The position numbers were made by a program, and so were the translations under genes. The notes beneath the pieces are model-generated. The model did not search any database, was not told the DNA's origin, and worked only from the letters and a program-made list of their open reading frames with translations. A stretch of DNA of 36,379 nucleotides, taken from NCBI RefSeq assembly GCF_001668615.1, contig NZ_LZMC01000086.1, forward strand, positions 1 to 36,379, read 5' to 3'. Source of the stretch: Mycobacterium sp. 1274761.0. GTDB lineage: Bacteria; Actinomycetota; Actinomycetes; Mycobacteriales; Mycobacteriaceae. Below are positions 7,803-15,800 of this stretch, in pieces. Positions within the stretch are counted from its first letter, which is position 1. Every line of letters starts with the position of its first letter.

Positions 7803-10754
7803 GTGGCCAAACCTGCGACGCAGCGACCGAAGCTGCCCAGTGCTGGCCGGCTAGGTCTGGTCGAACCGTCGGCCCCCGCTGACCTGGATCGGCTCGGCTG
7901 GAACACCGAAGCGCACGTCGAGCTGCTCTGGTCAGTGTCGCGTGCTCCCGATGCCGACGTCGCGCTGCGCACCATGGTGCGGCTGGCCGAGGCGGCGGGC
8001 GACGAGTGGGACGAGCTCAACCGGGCGGTGCTTGAGGACAAGTCGCTTCGCGGGCGGCTGTTCGGGGTGCTCGGTTCATCGCTGGCGCTGGGGGACCATC
8101 TGGTCGCAAACCCGCACTCGTGGCGGCTGTTGGCCGGCCCGGTGGCCTTGCCGTCGGTAGATGAACTGCGACAGATGATGACCGTGGCCGCCGAATCGAC
8201 AAGGGGCACAAACGATGCGCTGCCGGTGCTGCGGACGTTGTATCGCGACCGGCTGCTGGTGCTCGCCGGCCTCGACCTCGCCTCGCTTGTGGAGAACGAG
8301 CCGGTGCTGCCGTTCACCGATGTCGGAGCGCATCTGTCCGATCTGGCTGACGCCGCACTGGCCGCTGCACTGGAGGTCGCAAAGCGCTCGGTGTGCGGTG
8401 AGGATGGTGAAGCGCCGCGGCTGGCCGTGATCGCGATGGGTAAATGCGGCGCCCGCGAGCTGAACTACGTCAGCGACGTCGACGTCATCTTTGTCGTCGA
8501 GCAGGCCGATGCCCTGAGCACGCGGTTGGCCGGCGAGATGATGCGGTTCGCGTCGGAGGCGTTCTTCGAAGTCGACGCGGCACTGCGGCCGGAGGGCAAA
8601 CACGGTCAGCTGGTCCGCACGCTCGAATCACACGTCGCCTACTACGAGCGCTGGGCCAAGACGTGGGAGTTTCAGGCGCTGATGAAGGCGCGGCCGGCCG
8701 CTGGTGACGCCGAACTCGGCGAGCAGTACATCGAGTCGCTGATGCCGATGGTGTGGGCGGCATCGGAACGCGAAGATTTCGTCCCCGAGGTTCAGGCGAT
8801 GCGCAGGCGCGTCGAGTCGCTGGTGCCGGCAGGGGAGCGGACTCGGGAGCTCAAGCTCGGCACAGGCGGGCTGCGCGACGTCGAATTCGCCGTGCAGCTA
8901 CTGCAATTGGTGCATGGCCGCAACGACCCGTCGCTGCACGTGCGATCGACGGTCGAGGCGCTGACGGCGCTGAGCGCGGGCGGGTACATCGGCCGCGACG
9001 ACGCCGCCAATCTGACTGCGTCATACGAGTTCCTGCGGTTGCTTGAACACCGGCTGCAGCTGCAACGGCTCAAGCGCACGCACATGCTGCCCGACGAGGA
9101 CGACGTCGAAGCCATGCGTTGGCTGGCGCGCGCGGCGCATATGCGCCCCGACGGTCAGCATGACGCGCTCGGTGTGTTGCGCGAAGAGCTCAAGCGCCAG
9201 AACCATCGGGTCTCGCGGCTGCACGCCAAGCTGTTCTATCAGCCGCTGCTGGAATCGGCGGGCCAGCCGGCGATGTTGACCCCGGCGGCCGCCGAACGTC
9301 AGCTTGCCGCATTGGGTTACGAGGGACCCCAGAGCGCGCTCACCCATCTCGCCGCCTTGACAGGACCTACCGGGCGTCGCGGCCGGGTCCAGCAGGTGCT
9401 GCTGCCGACACTGCTCGACTGGCTGTCGGATACACCTGATCCCGACGCGGGTCTATTGGCATACCGCCGCATCAGCGACGAATTGGCCGACCACCGGTGG
9501 TATCTGTCCACCCTGCGCGACGAGGGAGCGGTGGCCAAGCGGCTGATGCGGGTGCTGGGGACCTCGGCGTACGTGCCGGATCTGCTGATGCGGGCGCCGG
9601 AGGTGATTCAGCAGTACGCGGACGGTCCGTCGGGGCCGAAGCTGCTCGAGGTCGAACCCGACGGCGTCGCGCGAGCGTTGATCGCTTCTGCGGGACGGCA
9701 TCCGGATCCGGTGCGTGCGATCGCCGCGGCGCGTACGCTGCGTCGTCGGGAACTGGCGCGCATCGCGTCGGCGGACCTGCTCGGCATGCTCGAGGTGACC
9801 GACGTCTGCAAGGCGCTGACATCGGTGTGGGTGGCTGTGTTGCAGGCGGCGTTGGAGGCGGTGATTCGCGCGAACACGCCGTCGAGTGGCGAGGCGCCGG
9901 CGAAGATCGCGGTGATCGGCATGGGCAGGCTCGGCGGGGGTGAGCTGGGCTATGGCTCGGACGCCGACGTCATGTTCGTCTGCGAACCCGCGGACGGAGT
10001 GGACGAATCCGCTTCCGTGCGTTGGGCAATCACGGTGGCAGAGCAGGTGCGGTCGTTGTTGGGCACGCCGAGTGCCGATCCACCGCTGGAGGTCGATGCG
10101 GGACTGCGGCCGGAGGGACGCAACGGCTCGCTGGTGCGGACGCTGGCGTCGTACGCGTCGTACTACGAGAAATGGGCGCAGCCGTGGGAGATTCAAGCGC
10201 TGCTGCGCGCACATCGGGTCGCCGGTGATGAAGACCTCGGCGAGCGGTTCCTGTTGATGGTCGACAAGACGCGGTATCCGTCGGGTGGCGTGTCGGCGCA
10301 AGCGGTCCAGGAGATCCGTCGGATCAAGGCCAGGGTCGACTCCGAGCGTCTGCCGCGCGGGGCAGATCCCAACACGCACACCAAACTTGGCCGTGGCGGG
10401 CTGGCCGATATCGAGTGGACCGTTCAGCTGTTGCAGCTGCGGCATGCGCACAAGATCCCGGCGCTGCGGGGGACGTCGACGTTGCAGACACTGGACGCGA
10501 TCGGCGCGGCGGAGTTGATCGCCGAGGGCGATGTCGAGCTGCTGCGTGAAGCGTGGTTGATGGTGACGCGAACGCGCAATGCGCTGGTTCTGGTGCGCGG
10601 CAAGCCAACCGATCAATTGCCGGGGCCGGGTCGGCGGCTGAACGCAGTCGCGGTGGCTGCGGGTTGGGACACCGACGACGGCGGTGAATTCCTTGACAAC
10701 TATCTGCGGGTGACCCGTCGCGCCAAGGCGGTCGTACGAAAGGTCTTTGGTTAA
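7803..10754 (+). CDS. glnE: Bifunctional glutamine synthetase adenylyltransferase / adenylyl-removing enzyme
   Basis: A 983-residue two-headed enzyme controlling glutamine synthetase by adding or removing AMP on a Tyr. The N-terminal deadenylylation nucleotidyltransferase domain has GKCGARELNYVSDVDVIF (213-230) and the C-terminal adenylyltransferase domain has GRLGGGELGYGSDADVMF (708-725); the Asp pairs in both are the Mg ligands. Both active sites look intact. The target is GlnA1 (Tyr406, encoded at 12825-14261), not the adjacent GlnA2, which lacks the Tyr. The start is GTG 7803, by agreement with M. tuberculosis GlnE at MAKPATQRPK. TACCGT (7792-7797) lies 5 nt before it, so glnE may have its own leaderless promoter besides read-through from glnA2. 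Confidence 0.95.
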   Translation: MAKPATQRPKLPSAGRLGLVEPSAPADLDRLGWNTEAHVELLWSVSRAPDADVALRTMVRLAEAAGDEWDELNRAVLEDKSLRGRLFGVLGSSLALGDHLVANPHSWRLLAGPVALPSVDELRQMMTVAAESTRGTNDALPVLRTLYRDRLLVLAGLDLASLVENEPVLPFTDVGAHLSDLADAALAAALEVAKRSVCGEDGEAPRLAVIAMGKCGARELNYVSDVDVIFVVEQADALSTRLAGEMMRFASEAFFEVDAALRPEGKHGQLVRTLESHVAYYERWAKTWEFQALMKARPAAGDAELGEQYIESLMPMVWAASEREDFVPEVQAMRRRVESLVPAGERTRELKLGTGGLRDVEFAVQLLQLVHGRNDPSLHVRSTVEALTALSAGGYIGRDDAANLTASYEFLRLLEHRLQLQRLKRTHMLPDEDDVEAMRWLARAAHMRPDGQHDALGVLREELKRQNHRVSRLHAKLFYQPLLESAGQPAMLTPAAAERQLAALGYEGPQSALTHLAALTGPTGRRGRVQQVLLPTLLDWLSDTPDPDAGLLAYRRISDELADHRWYLSTLRDEGAVAKRLMRVLGTSAYVPDLLMRAPEVIQQYADGPSGPKLLEVEPDGVARALIASAGRHPDPVRAIAAARTLRRRELARIASADLLGMLEVTDVCKALTSVWVAVLQAALEAVIRANTPSSGEAPAKIAVIGMGRLGGGELGYGSDADVMFVCEPADGVDESASVRWAITVAEQVRSLLGTPSADPPLEVDAGLRPEGRNGSLVRTLASYASYYEKWAQPWEIQALLRAHRVAGDEDLGERFLLMVDKTRYPSGGVSAQAVQEIRRIKARVDSERLPRGADPNTHTKLGRGGLADIEWTVQLLQLRHAHKIPALRGTSTLQTLDAIGAAELIAEGDVELLREAWLMVTRTRNALVLVRGKPTDQLPGPGRRLNAVAVAAGWDTDDGGEFLDNYLRVTRRAKAVVRKVFG

Positions 10755-10759
10755 AGCAA

Positions 10760-11395
10760 GTGGTTGAGCCGGTAGATTTTTCGTTCGAGGAGATCAGTGC
10801 TGCAGAGCACTCGCGGTTGCAGGAGTTGTACTCGCCCCTGACTGATTCGGTGCGACGGCTGATTCATGCGGGCATTCGAAGCGGCGCCGACGAGGCGACG
10901 ATCCGTGAAGCGCAGGCGTTGGTCGAGGCGGCGGTGGAGAAACTCGGCGGGGTGGAAACGCCGTCTCAAGTACGGCTCGCAGTGGGCAATCGTCCGGTGG
11001 TATGGGGAAATCCGGTAACGGGCTTTCGCAATGCGATCGCGCCGCCGCTGGTGATGAACGAGGACCTGGATGGCTTGTGGTGGAGCGAGTTCGAGCTTGG
11101 AGAGGCGTATCAGGGCCCACCCGGCTGGGTGCATGGCGGCGTGTTGGCGTTGGTGTTGGACCAGCTGCTGGGGGAGGCGGCGAGCGACGGCATGACCAAG
11201 CCGTTGTTCACCGGCACCATCACCCTGCGGTATCTGCGGGGGACGCCGCTGGGCCGGTTGAGGGCCGAGGCGGCGATTGAGCGGACGGACGGCTACAAGA
11301 CGTTCGTGAGCGGACACATGAGCGACTCCGAAGGTAAGACGGTCGAGGCGGAGGGCATCTTCATCAAGCCGGCGTGGGCTCGAGACGCCGGATGA
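10760..11395 (+). CDS. Hotdog-fold thioesterase family protein (PaaI-like)
   Basis: A 211-residue protein with an N-terminal helical region of about 70 residues and a C-terminal hotdog domain. PPGWVHGGVLALVLDQLLGEAA is the family's substrate-site region, with His-Gly-Gly followed by Asp on the central helix, and the strand TLRYLRGTPLGRLRAEA follows. Hydrolysis of an acyl-CoA is the likely activity; the substrate is unknown. GTG 10760 lies 5 nt after the glnE stop, and its own stop overlaps the next start as ATGA, so it is probably co-transcribed with glnE and translationally coupled to the oxidoreductase gene. No ORF of comparable quality competes. Confidence 0.75.
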   Translation: MVEPVDFSFEEISAAEHSRLQELYSPLTDSVRRLIHAGIRSGADEATIREAQALVEAAVEKLGGVETPSQVRLAVGNRPVVWGNPVTGFRNAIAPPLVMNEDLDGLWWSEFELGEAYQGPPGWVHGGVLALVLDQLLGEAASDGMTKPLFTGTITLRYLRGTPLGRLRAEAAIERTDGYKTFVSGHMSDSEGKTVEAEGIFIKPAWARDAG

Positions 11396-12252
11396 AGTTC
11401 TATGTCAGCGTCGCTTTCGGGGAGACGAAAGAGGCTGTTGAAATTGCGCGCGCCGCTGATGATCTCGGCTATGACGGCATCGGTATACCCGACCATGTGA
11501 TCAATCTCGAGACGTTGGCCACGCCGTATCCCTACACGCGCGACGGTAAGCGTCGCTGGGAGGCGTTCACGGATTGGCCCGACCCGTGGGTGTTGGTGGG
11601 AGCGATCGCGCAGGTGACGTCGCGGCTGAGGTTCGTTACGACGGTGTACATCCCCGCGATGAGGGATCCGTACGCTGCGGCGAAAGCGATCGGCACGGCG
11701 GCGTATATCTCGGACGGGCGGGTGGAGCTCGGCGTCGGCGTGGGGTGGTGCAGAGAAGAGTTCGAGTTGATGGGTCAGCAGTTTTCGCAGCGCGGCAAGC
11801 GGACTGACGAGATGCTGCGGTTGTTTCGCGCGCTCTGGGAGCCGGGGTGGGCGTCGTTTTCCGGGGAGTTCTACTCGACGCCCCGGTTGGAAATGGAGCC
11901 GACGCCGCCCCGGATCCCGATCTACGTCGGCGGGCTCTCTGAGGTGGCGTTACGGCGGGCAGCGCGAAATGACGGGTGGATCGGGGATTTGATCTCGACG
12001 GATCAGGCGCTGGCGCGGGTATCGCGGATCCGTGAATTGCGGGAGTCCGAAGGCTTGTCGATGGACGGTTTTGAGGTCTTGTCGCCGTTGACGGATGCGT
12101 TTCTGCCAGAGCATTACGAGCGGGCGGATGCCGGCGGCATCACCGGGGTCATCACGATGCCGTGGATGTTCTACGCCGGTCCCGACGCAACGCTCGCGGA
12201 GAAGATCGACGGGATGCAGCGCTTCCGCAAGGACCTGGCGCTAGACCTCTAG
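11392..12252 (+). CDS. LLM-class (luciferase-like) F420-dependent oxidoreductase
   Basis: A 286-residue TIM-barrel oxidoreductase of the luciferase-like monooxygenase class. Family marks are an N-terminus of strand plus helix ending in DDLGYDGIGIPDHV, the central GRVELGVGVGWCREEF and RGKRTDEMLRLFRALW, and IPIYVGGLSEVALRRAAR. This subgroup in mycobacteria typically uses F420 rather than FMN; the substrate is unknown. I chose ATG 11392 because it overlaps the preceding TGA in ATGA and gives the regular start MKFYVSVAF; six codons upstream are also open. It probably forms an operon with glnE and the hotdog gene. It ends 3 bp before the convergent doxX stop. Confidence 0.85.
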   Translation: MKFYVSVAFGETKEAVEIARAADDLGYDGIGIPDHVINLETLATPYPYTRDGKRRWEAFTDWPDPWVLVGAIAQVTSRLRFVTTVYIPAMRDPYAAAKAIGTAAYISDGRVELGVGVGWCREEFELMGQQFSQRGKRTDEMLRLFRALWEPGWASFSGEFYSTPRLEMEPTPPRIPIYVGGLSEVALRRAARNDGWIGDLISTDQALARVSRIRELRESEGLSMDGFEVLSPLTDAFLPEHYERADAGGITGVITMPWMFYAGPDATLAEKIDGMQRFRKDLALDL

Positions 12253-12255
12253 GCC

Positions 12256-12759
12256 CTACCGACGGAAGCGGCTCAGGAGGCCGGGACGTCGTGGTGGCGC
12301 GGCGGCGGTTCCAGCGACCGTTCCCGTCGTCGCAACCCGGCGCCGACGTCGCGCATCGACGGACAAGAGACCCGCGCCCGTGGTCGCAAGCAACAAGAAC
12401 CCGAAGCAGTACAGGATTGCCAGCTCGCCGCCGTTCTCGATGGGCCAGAAGCTCGCCGTCGGACCACCTTTCAGCGGCGGCCAGTGCTGATAGAAGTACG
12501 CGAACGCCATCTCGCCGGAGGCGATGAACGCCGCGATCCGGGTGAACAAACCGAGAGTGATCAATACGCCGAGCACGAATTCGATCAGCCCGGCCCACCA
12601 GTACGGGAAGGAGCCGGTTTCGATCGGAGCCGGCGCCGGCACCGGCCAGCCGAACAACTTCTGCGAGCCGTGGATCGTGTAGAGCAGACCAAAAATGATG
12701 CGGAAAGCGCTCAAGACAGGGGAGTGATAACCCGCCAAGCGGGCGTCCAGGTTGGTCAT
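12256..12759 (-). CDS. DoxX family integral membrane protein
   Basis: A 167-residue membrane protein with three to four hydrophobic segments (about 15-34, 53-74, 75-91 and 110-131) and the DoxX-type opening AFRIIFGLLYTIHGSQKLFGW. The C-terminal 35 residues are basic and Ala/Pro-rich, presumably cytoplasmic. DoxX proteins have been linked to thiol and oxidative-stress homeostasis in mycobacteria (the MRC complex), but the family is broad and this copy's role is not known. It lies 65 bp downstream of glnA1 on the same strand beyond a strong terminator hairpin, so it probably has its own promoter. Confidence 0.82.
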   Translation of the reverse strand: MTNLDARLAGYHSPVLSAFRIIFGLLYTIHGSQKLFGWPVPAPAPIETGSFPYWWAGLIEFVLGVLITLGLFTRIAAFIASGEMAFAYFYQHWPPLKGGPTASFWPIENGGELAILYCFGFLLLATTGAGLLSVDARRRRRVATTGTVAGTAAAPPRRPGLLSRFRR

Positions 12760-12770
12760 AGCTGACCCTA
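12760..12770 (-). promoter_or_regulatory. Candidate doxX promoter -10
   Basis: On the minus strand TAGGGT (12770-12765) is 5 nt before ATG 12759. The matching -35 position would fall around 12787-12793, inside the glnA1 terminator hairpin. The spacing suggests a leaderless or nearly leaderless mRNA. Confidence 0.4.
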
Positions 12771-12777
12771 ACGCGCA

Positions 12778-12811
12778 AAAGGGCCGGGCGACACTGCTCG
12801 CCCGGCCCTTT
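12778..12811 (-). terminator. Strong intrinsic terminator hairpin downstream of glnA1
   Basis: The arms GGGCCGGGCGA (12781-12791) and TCGCCCGGCCC (12798-12808) are perfectly complementary around a 6-nt loop, extended by AAA (12778-12780) pairing with TTT (12809-12811). In the glnA1 direction the stem is followed by a short run of U (TTTTGCG). It lies 13 bp after the glnA1 stop. This is the clearest factor-independent terminator in the window. Confidence 0.85.
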
Positions 12812-12824
12812 ATGCAGTGTTTAT

Positions 12825-14261
12825 TTAGACGTCGTAGTACAGCGCGATCTCGTACGGGTGAGGACGGATCTGCACCGGCAGAATCTCGTTCTCACGCTTG
12901 TAAGAAATCCACGTCTCGATGAGGTCCTCGGTGAAAACCCCGCCCTCGGTGAGGTATTCGTGGTCCTCCTCGAGCCGGTCGATCACCGCCGACAGCGAAG
13001 TCGGCGCCTGCGGAATGGCAGCGGCCTCGTCCGGCGGAAGCTCGTAGAGGTCCTTGTCGACCGGTGCCTGCGGCTCCAGCTTCTTCTTGATGCCGTCCAG
13101 TCCGGCCATCATCATCGCCGCGAACGCAAGGTACGGGTTGCCCGAGCTGTCGGGGCAGCGGAACTCCAGGCGCTTGGCCTTCGGGTTGTTGCCCGTGATC
13201 GGGATGCGCACACACGCCGAGCGGTTGCGCTGGCTGTACACCAGGTTGATCGGCGCCTCGTAACCCGGCACCAGACGCTTGTAGGAGTTCACCGTCGGGT
13301 TGGTGAACGCCAGCAGCGACGGGGCGTGGTGCAGGATGCCGCCGATGTAGTGCCGCGCGGTGTCCGACAGGCCCGCATAGCCGGACTCGTCGTGGAACAG
13401 CGGGCTGCCGTCCTTCCACAGCGACTGGTGACAGTGCATGCCCGAACCGTTGTCACCGAACAGCGGCTTCGGCATGAACGTCACCGTCTTGCCGGCCTGC
13501 CACGCCGTGTTCTTGATGATGTACTTGAACAGCACCAGGTCATCGGCCGCATGCAGCAGCGTGTTGAACTTGTAGTTGATCTCCGCTTGGCCCGCTGTGC
13601 CCACCTCGTGGTGACCGCGCTCCAGCACGAAGCCCGCGTTCTGCAGGTTGGTGCACATCTGATCGCGCAGGTCGACGTAGTGGTCGTAGGGGGCGACGGG
13701 GAAGTAGCCGCCCTTGGGGCGAACCTTGTAACCGCGGTTGGCGCTGCCGTCGGACTCGAACGGTTCACCGGTGTTCCACCAGCCCGCCTCGGAGTCGATC
13801 TCGTAGAACGTGCCGTTCATCTGTGAGTCGAAGCTCACCGAGTCGAAGATGTAGAACTCGGCCTCGGCGCCGAAGTACGCCGTGTCGGCGATACCGGTGC
13901 TGGCCAGGTAGTTCTCCGCCTTGCGGGCCACGTTGCGCGGGTCGCGGGAGTACGCCTCGCGGGTGAACGGGTCATGCACGAAGAAGTTGAGGTTCAGCGT
14001 CTTCGCCTCGCGGAACGGGTCGATGCGCGCCGTCGCGGGGTCGGGCAGCAGCATCATGTCCGACTCGTGGATGGACTGGAACCCGCGCACCGACGAGCCG
14101 TCGAACGCCAAACCGTCCTCGAAAACGCTCTCGTCGAATGCCGACGCCGGGATCGAGAAGTGCTGGACGACACCGGGCAGGTCGCAGAACCGGATGTCGA
14201 CGTAGGCGACTTCCTCGTCCTTGATCTGCTTCATGACATCGTCGGCGGTCTTTTCTGCCAC
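12825..14261 (-). CDS. glnA1: Glutamine synthetase type I-beta
   Basis: The main ammonium-assimilating enzyme, making glutamine from glutamate, NH3 and ATP in a cytoplasmic dodecamer; pathogenic mycobacteria also release it. The 478 residues match M. tuberculosis GlnA1 in length. GLAFDGSSVRGF, AEAEFYIFD, GSGMHCHQSLW, NRSACVRIP and the C-terminal RPHPYEIALYYDV are all present. The adenylylation loop DKDLYELPP carries Tyr406, the site modified by GlnE, so activity should fall in nitrogen excess. The start is GTG 14261 with AAGGAGAG upstream. Expression is probably governed by GlnR through the operator at 14314-14351. A strong terminator follows the gene. Confidence 0.97.
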   Translation of the reverse strand: MAEKTADDVMKQIKDEEVAYVDIRFCDLPGVVQHFSIPASAFDESVFEDGLAFDGSSVRGFQSIHESDMMLLPDPATARIDPFREAKTLNLNFFVHDPFTREAYSRDPRNVARKAENYLASTGIADTAYFGAEAEFYIFDSVSFDSQMNGTFYEIDSEAGWWNTGEPFESDGSANRGYKVRPKGGYFPVAPYDHYVDLRDQMCTNLQNAGFVLERGHHEVGTAGQAEINYKFNTLLHAADDLVLFKYIIKNTAWQAGKTVTFMPKPLFGDNGSGMHCHQSLWKDGSPLFHDESGYAGLSDTARHYIGGILHHAPSLLAFTNPTVNSYKRLVPGYEAPINLVYSQRNRSACVRIPITGNNPKAKRLEFRCPDSSGNPYLAFAAMMMAGLDGIKKKLEPQAPVDKDLYELPPDEAAAIPQAPTSLSAVIDRLEEDHEYLTEGGVFTEDLIETWISYKRENEILPVQIRPHPYEIALYYDV

Positions 14262-14313
14262 TGAGGTCTCTCCTTATATCTATTAACCCGCGGGATGACG
14301 CTATGGACACGAT

Positions 14314-14351
14314 GTTGCACGGCAGTCAACCGCATGTTGCGCGGAAGTTAC
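14314..14351. promoter_or_regulatory. Four-half-site GlnR operator between glnA1 and the RDD gene
   Basis: Read in the glnA1 direction (14351 to 14314) the half-sites are GTAAC, GCAAC, TTGAC and GCAAC, each separated by exactly 6 nt. This is the actinobacterial GlnR arrangement GTNAC-n6-GNAAC-n6-GTNAC-n6-GNAAC with a single mismatch (T for G in the third half-site). It lies 53 bp upstream of the glnA1 start, fitting activation by GlnR under nitrogen limitation, and also overlaps the -35 position of the divergent RDD gene. The assignment rests on consensus match and gene context. Confidence 0.8.
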
Positions 14352-14367
14352 GCAATTCCACCAGACC

Positions 14368-14379
14368 TATGCTGGACCC
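14368..14379 (+). promoter_or_regulatory. Candidate leaderless promoter of the RDD gene
   Basis: TATGCT (14368-14373) is followed by 6 nt and ATG 14380. No Shine-Dalgarno is present. The -35 region coincides with the outermost GlnR half-site (14347-14351). Confidence 0.5.
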
Positions 14380-14856
14380 ATGCCCTCCAGCTTCGGCTCC
14401 TGGCTATCCGGTCCGCCGCCTATCGGGCCGGGGCCGGTGGACCAGAGACCTAATGATTATCCAGGTCAGCGTCTGAATCTACCCCCTACCGGGAGCCGGT
14501 CGCTGGCCCGCATGGGCAGGCGGATCGCGGCGCTGTTCGTCGACTGGCTGATCGCCTACGGGCTCGCCGCGCTGGCCATGTCGTTCGGCTGGATCAGCAT
14601 GCAGGTGCTGTCGACCGCCGTGCTGGTCATCTGGTTCGTGCTCGGGGCGGTTTCGGTGCGGCTGTTCGGCTTCACGCCCGGCCAGTACGCGCTCGGCCTG
14701 ATCGTCATCCCCGTCGACAACCGGCTGCACGTGGGCTTCGGCCGTGCCCTGGTCCGCGGCCTGTTGATCGCCCTGGTGGTGCCACCGCTGTTCACCGACA
14801 CCGATCTGCGTGGGCTGCACGACCGGTTGACCAACACCGCGGTCGTGCGGCGCTAA
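14380..14856 (+). CDS. RDD family membrane protein
   Basis: A 158-residue protein with a Pro/Gly-rich N-terminal tail (1-40) and three hydrophobic segments (about 49-71, 76-95, 124-138). The family residues are Arg48 and Asp55 in RRIAALFVDWLIAY and Asp148 in GLHDRL. RDD proteins are small polytopic membrane proteins; some act in ion transport, most are uncharacterised, and I infer no function here. A homologue lies beside glnA1 in M. tuberculosis, so the divergent pairing is conserved. Its position next to the GlnR operator raises possible nitrogen control. The stop overlaps the 3' end of the DUF559 remnant on the other strand. Confidence 0.85.
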   Translation: MPSSFGSWLSGPPPIGPGPVDQRPNDYPGQRLNLPPTGSRSLARMGRRIAALFVDWLIAYGLAALAMSFGWISMQVLSTAVLVIWFVLGAVSVRLFGFTPGQYALGLIVIPVDNRLHVGFGRALVRGLLIALVVPPLFTDTDLRGLHDRLTNTAVVRR

Positions 14857-15043
14857 GCGCCAGCGCTCCGCAGTGCCGTGCGGGTGCGCGAAAATATGAC
14901 ATCGCGCCGGTACCGCAGCATGTCGGCGCTGACCCGGACGATTCGCCAGCCGAGCGCCTCCAGCGCGGCTTGTCGCTCGATGTCGCGGTTGCGGATGCGA
15001 TGCATGGGCCGAATTTCGAACACAAGCTCACGTTCGACGGCAG
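14853..15043 (-). pseudogene. C-terminal remnant of a DUF559 (Vsr-like endonuclease fold) protein
   Basis: Reading the minus strand from about 15047 to the TAG at 14855-14853 gives an open frame whose last 60 residues include RNRDIERQAALEALGWRIV, RVSADMLRYRRDV and a final RTALRSAGA. This is the pattern of the C-terminal strand-helix segment of DUF559 proteins, which share a fold with very-short-patch-repair endonucleases. The N-terminal part with the catalytic residues is missing: upstream the frame runs into the 3' end of the DUF4191 gene and has no convincing start. An internal ATG would give 49 residues at most. I read it as a decayed gene. No longer gene fits this 187-bp interval. Confidence 0.6.
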
Positions 15044-15796
15044 TTAGCGGCGGCGGACCGTGCGTTGCATGCCCCGCATCTTGGCTGCGTTCGGCATCGG
15101 GCCCTTCGGCATGGCCGCGGGCCCGACCTTCGAGCCCAGCGCGGCCAGCCGCGACTCCAGGCTGTCCATCTGCTTGACCGTGATGTTCGCGGGCAGCTTG
15201 GTCAGGTGGCGTTCGAGCTTGCTCAACGGCACCTCACCCTCCCCGTTGCCGATGATGATGTCGTAGATCGGGATTTCGCCGACGATCCGTGCGGTGCGCT
15301 TCTTCTCCTGGGCCAGAAGCGGTTTCACCCGCGTCGCAGACCCTTCGCCGACCAAGATCACGCCGGGCCTGCCGATCACCCGGTGCACCGCGTCGAGATG
15401 GCCGGTGGCAGCCACGCCCGGCGTCACCCGCCACTTGCCGCGCAGGTTTTCCAGCGCCCACGCCGCAGCGCCGGCCTGACCCTCCGCCTTGCGGTAGACG
15501 GATTTCTGGGCCCGCCTGGCGAAGATGATGAACGCCACCAGCGCACCGAGCACCACACCCAGCGGGATGAGCGTGAACATCGTGAACCCGCCCGCGAACA
15601 CCCCGGCCACCACGGCAGCGGCCACGATCACCACGAACGCCGCGATCATGTACGGCAGCAGCCGCTTGTCCTCTTTGCGCTGGATCTGGAACGCCTGCCA
15701 CAGCTGACTGCGGCGCTGCTTGGACGCCACTTTGCGGGCGGCCTTCGCCTCGTCCTTGGCAGCCTTGAGTTCGGCCTTGTTGCGGGTCTTCGCCAT
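15044..15796 (-). CDS. DUF4191 family membrane protein (Rv2219 type)
   Basis: A 250-residue actinobacterial membrane protein of unknown function. It has a basic, Ala/Lys-rich cytoplasmic N-terminus (1-47), two adjacent transmembrane helices (about 48-68 and 73-93), and a soluble C-terminal domain containing RKAEGQAGAAAWALENLRGKW split around Gly/Trp positions and ending in a basic tail (RTVRRR). I chose ATG 15796 because it lies 4 nt after the lipA stop and starts MAKTRNKAELK; the 75 upstream codons overlap lipA out of frame and look like shadow. It is the last intact gene of the E2-epimerase-lipB-lipA operon, which suggests some link to lipoate metabolism or simply co-expression. Confidence 0.82.
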   Translation of the reverse strand: MAKTRNKAELKAAKDEAKAARKVASKQRRSQLWQAFQIQRKEDKRLLPYMIAAFVVIVAAAVVAGVFAGGFTMFTLIPLGVVLGALVAFIIFARRAQKSVYRKAEGQAGAAAWALENLRGKWRVTPGVAATGHLDAVHRVIGRPGVILVGEGSATRVKPLLAQEKKRTARIVGEIPIYDIIIGNGEGEVPLSKLERHLTKLPANITVKQMDSLESRLAALGSKVGPAAMPKGPMPNAAKMRGMQRTVRRR

Positions 15797-15800
15797 TAGT

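Noticed and set aside
14792..15031. Minus-strand 79-codon open frame overlapping the RDD gene end
   Set aside because: It is the wrong frame; the meaningful reading of this interval is the DUF559 remnant frame ending at 14853.
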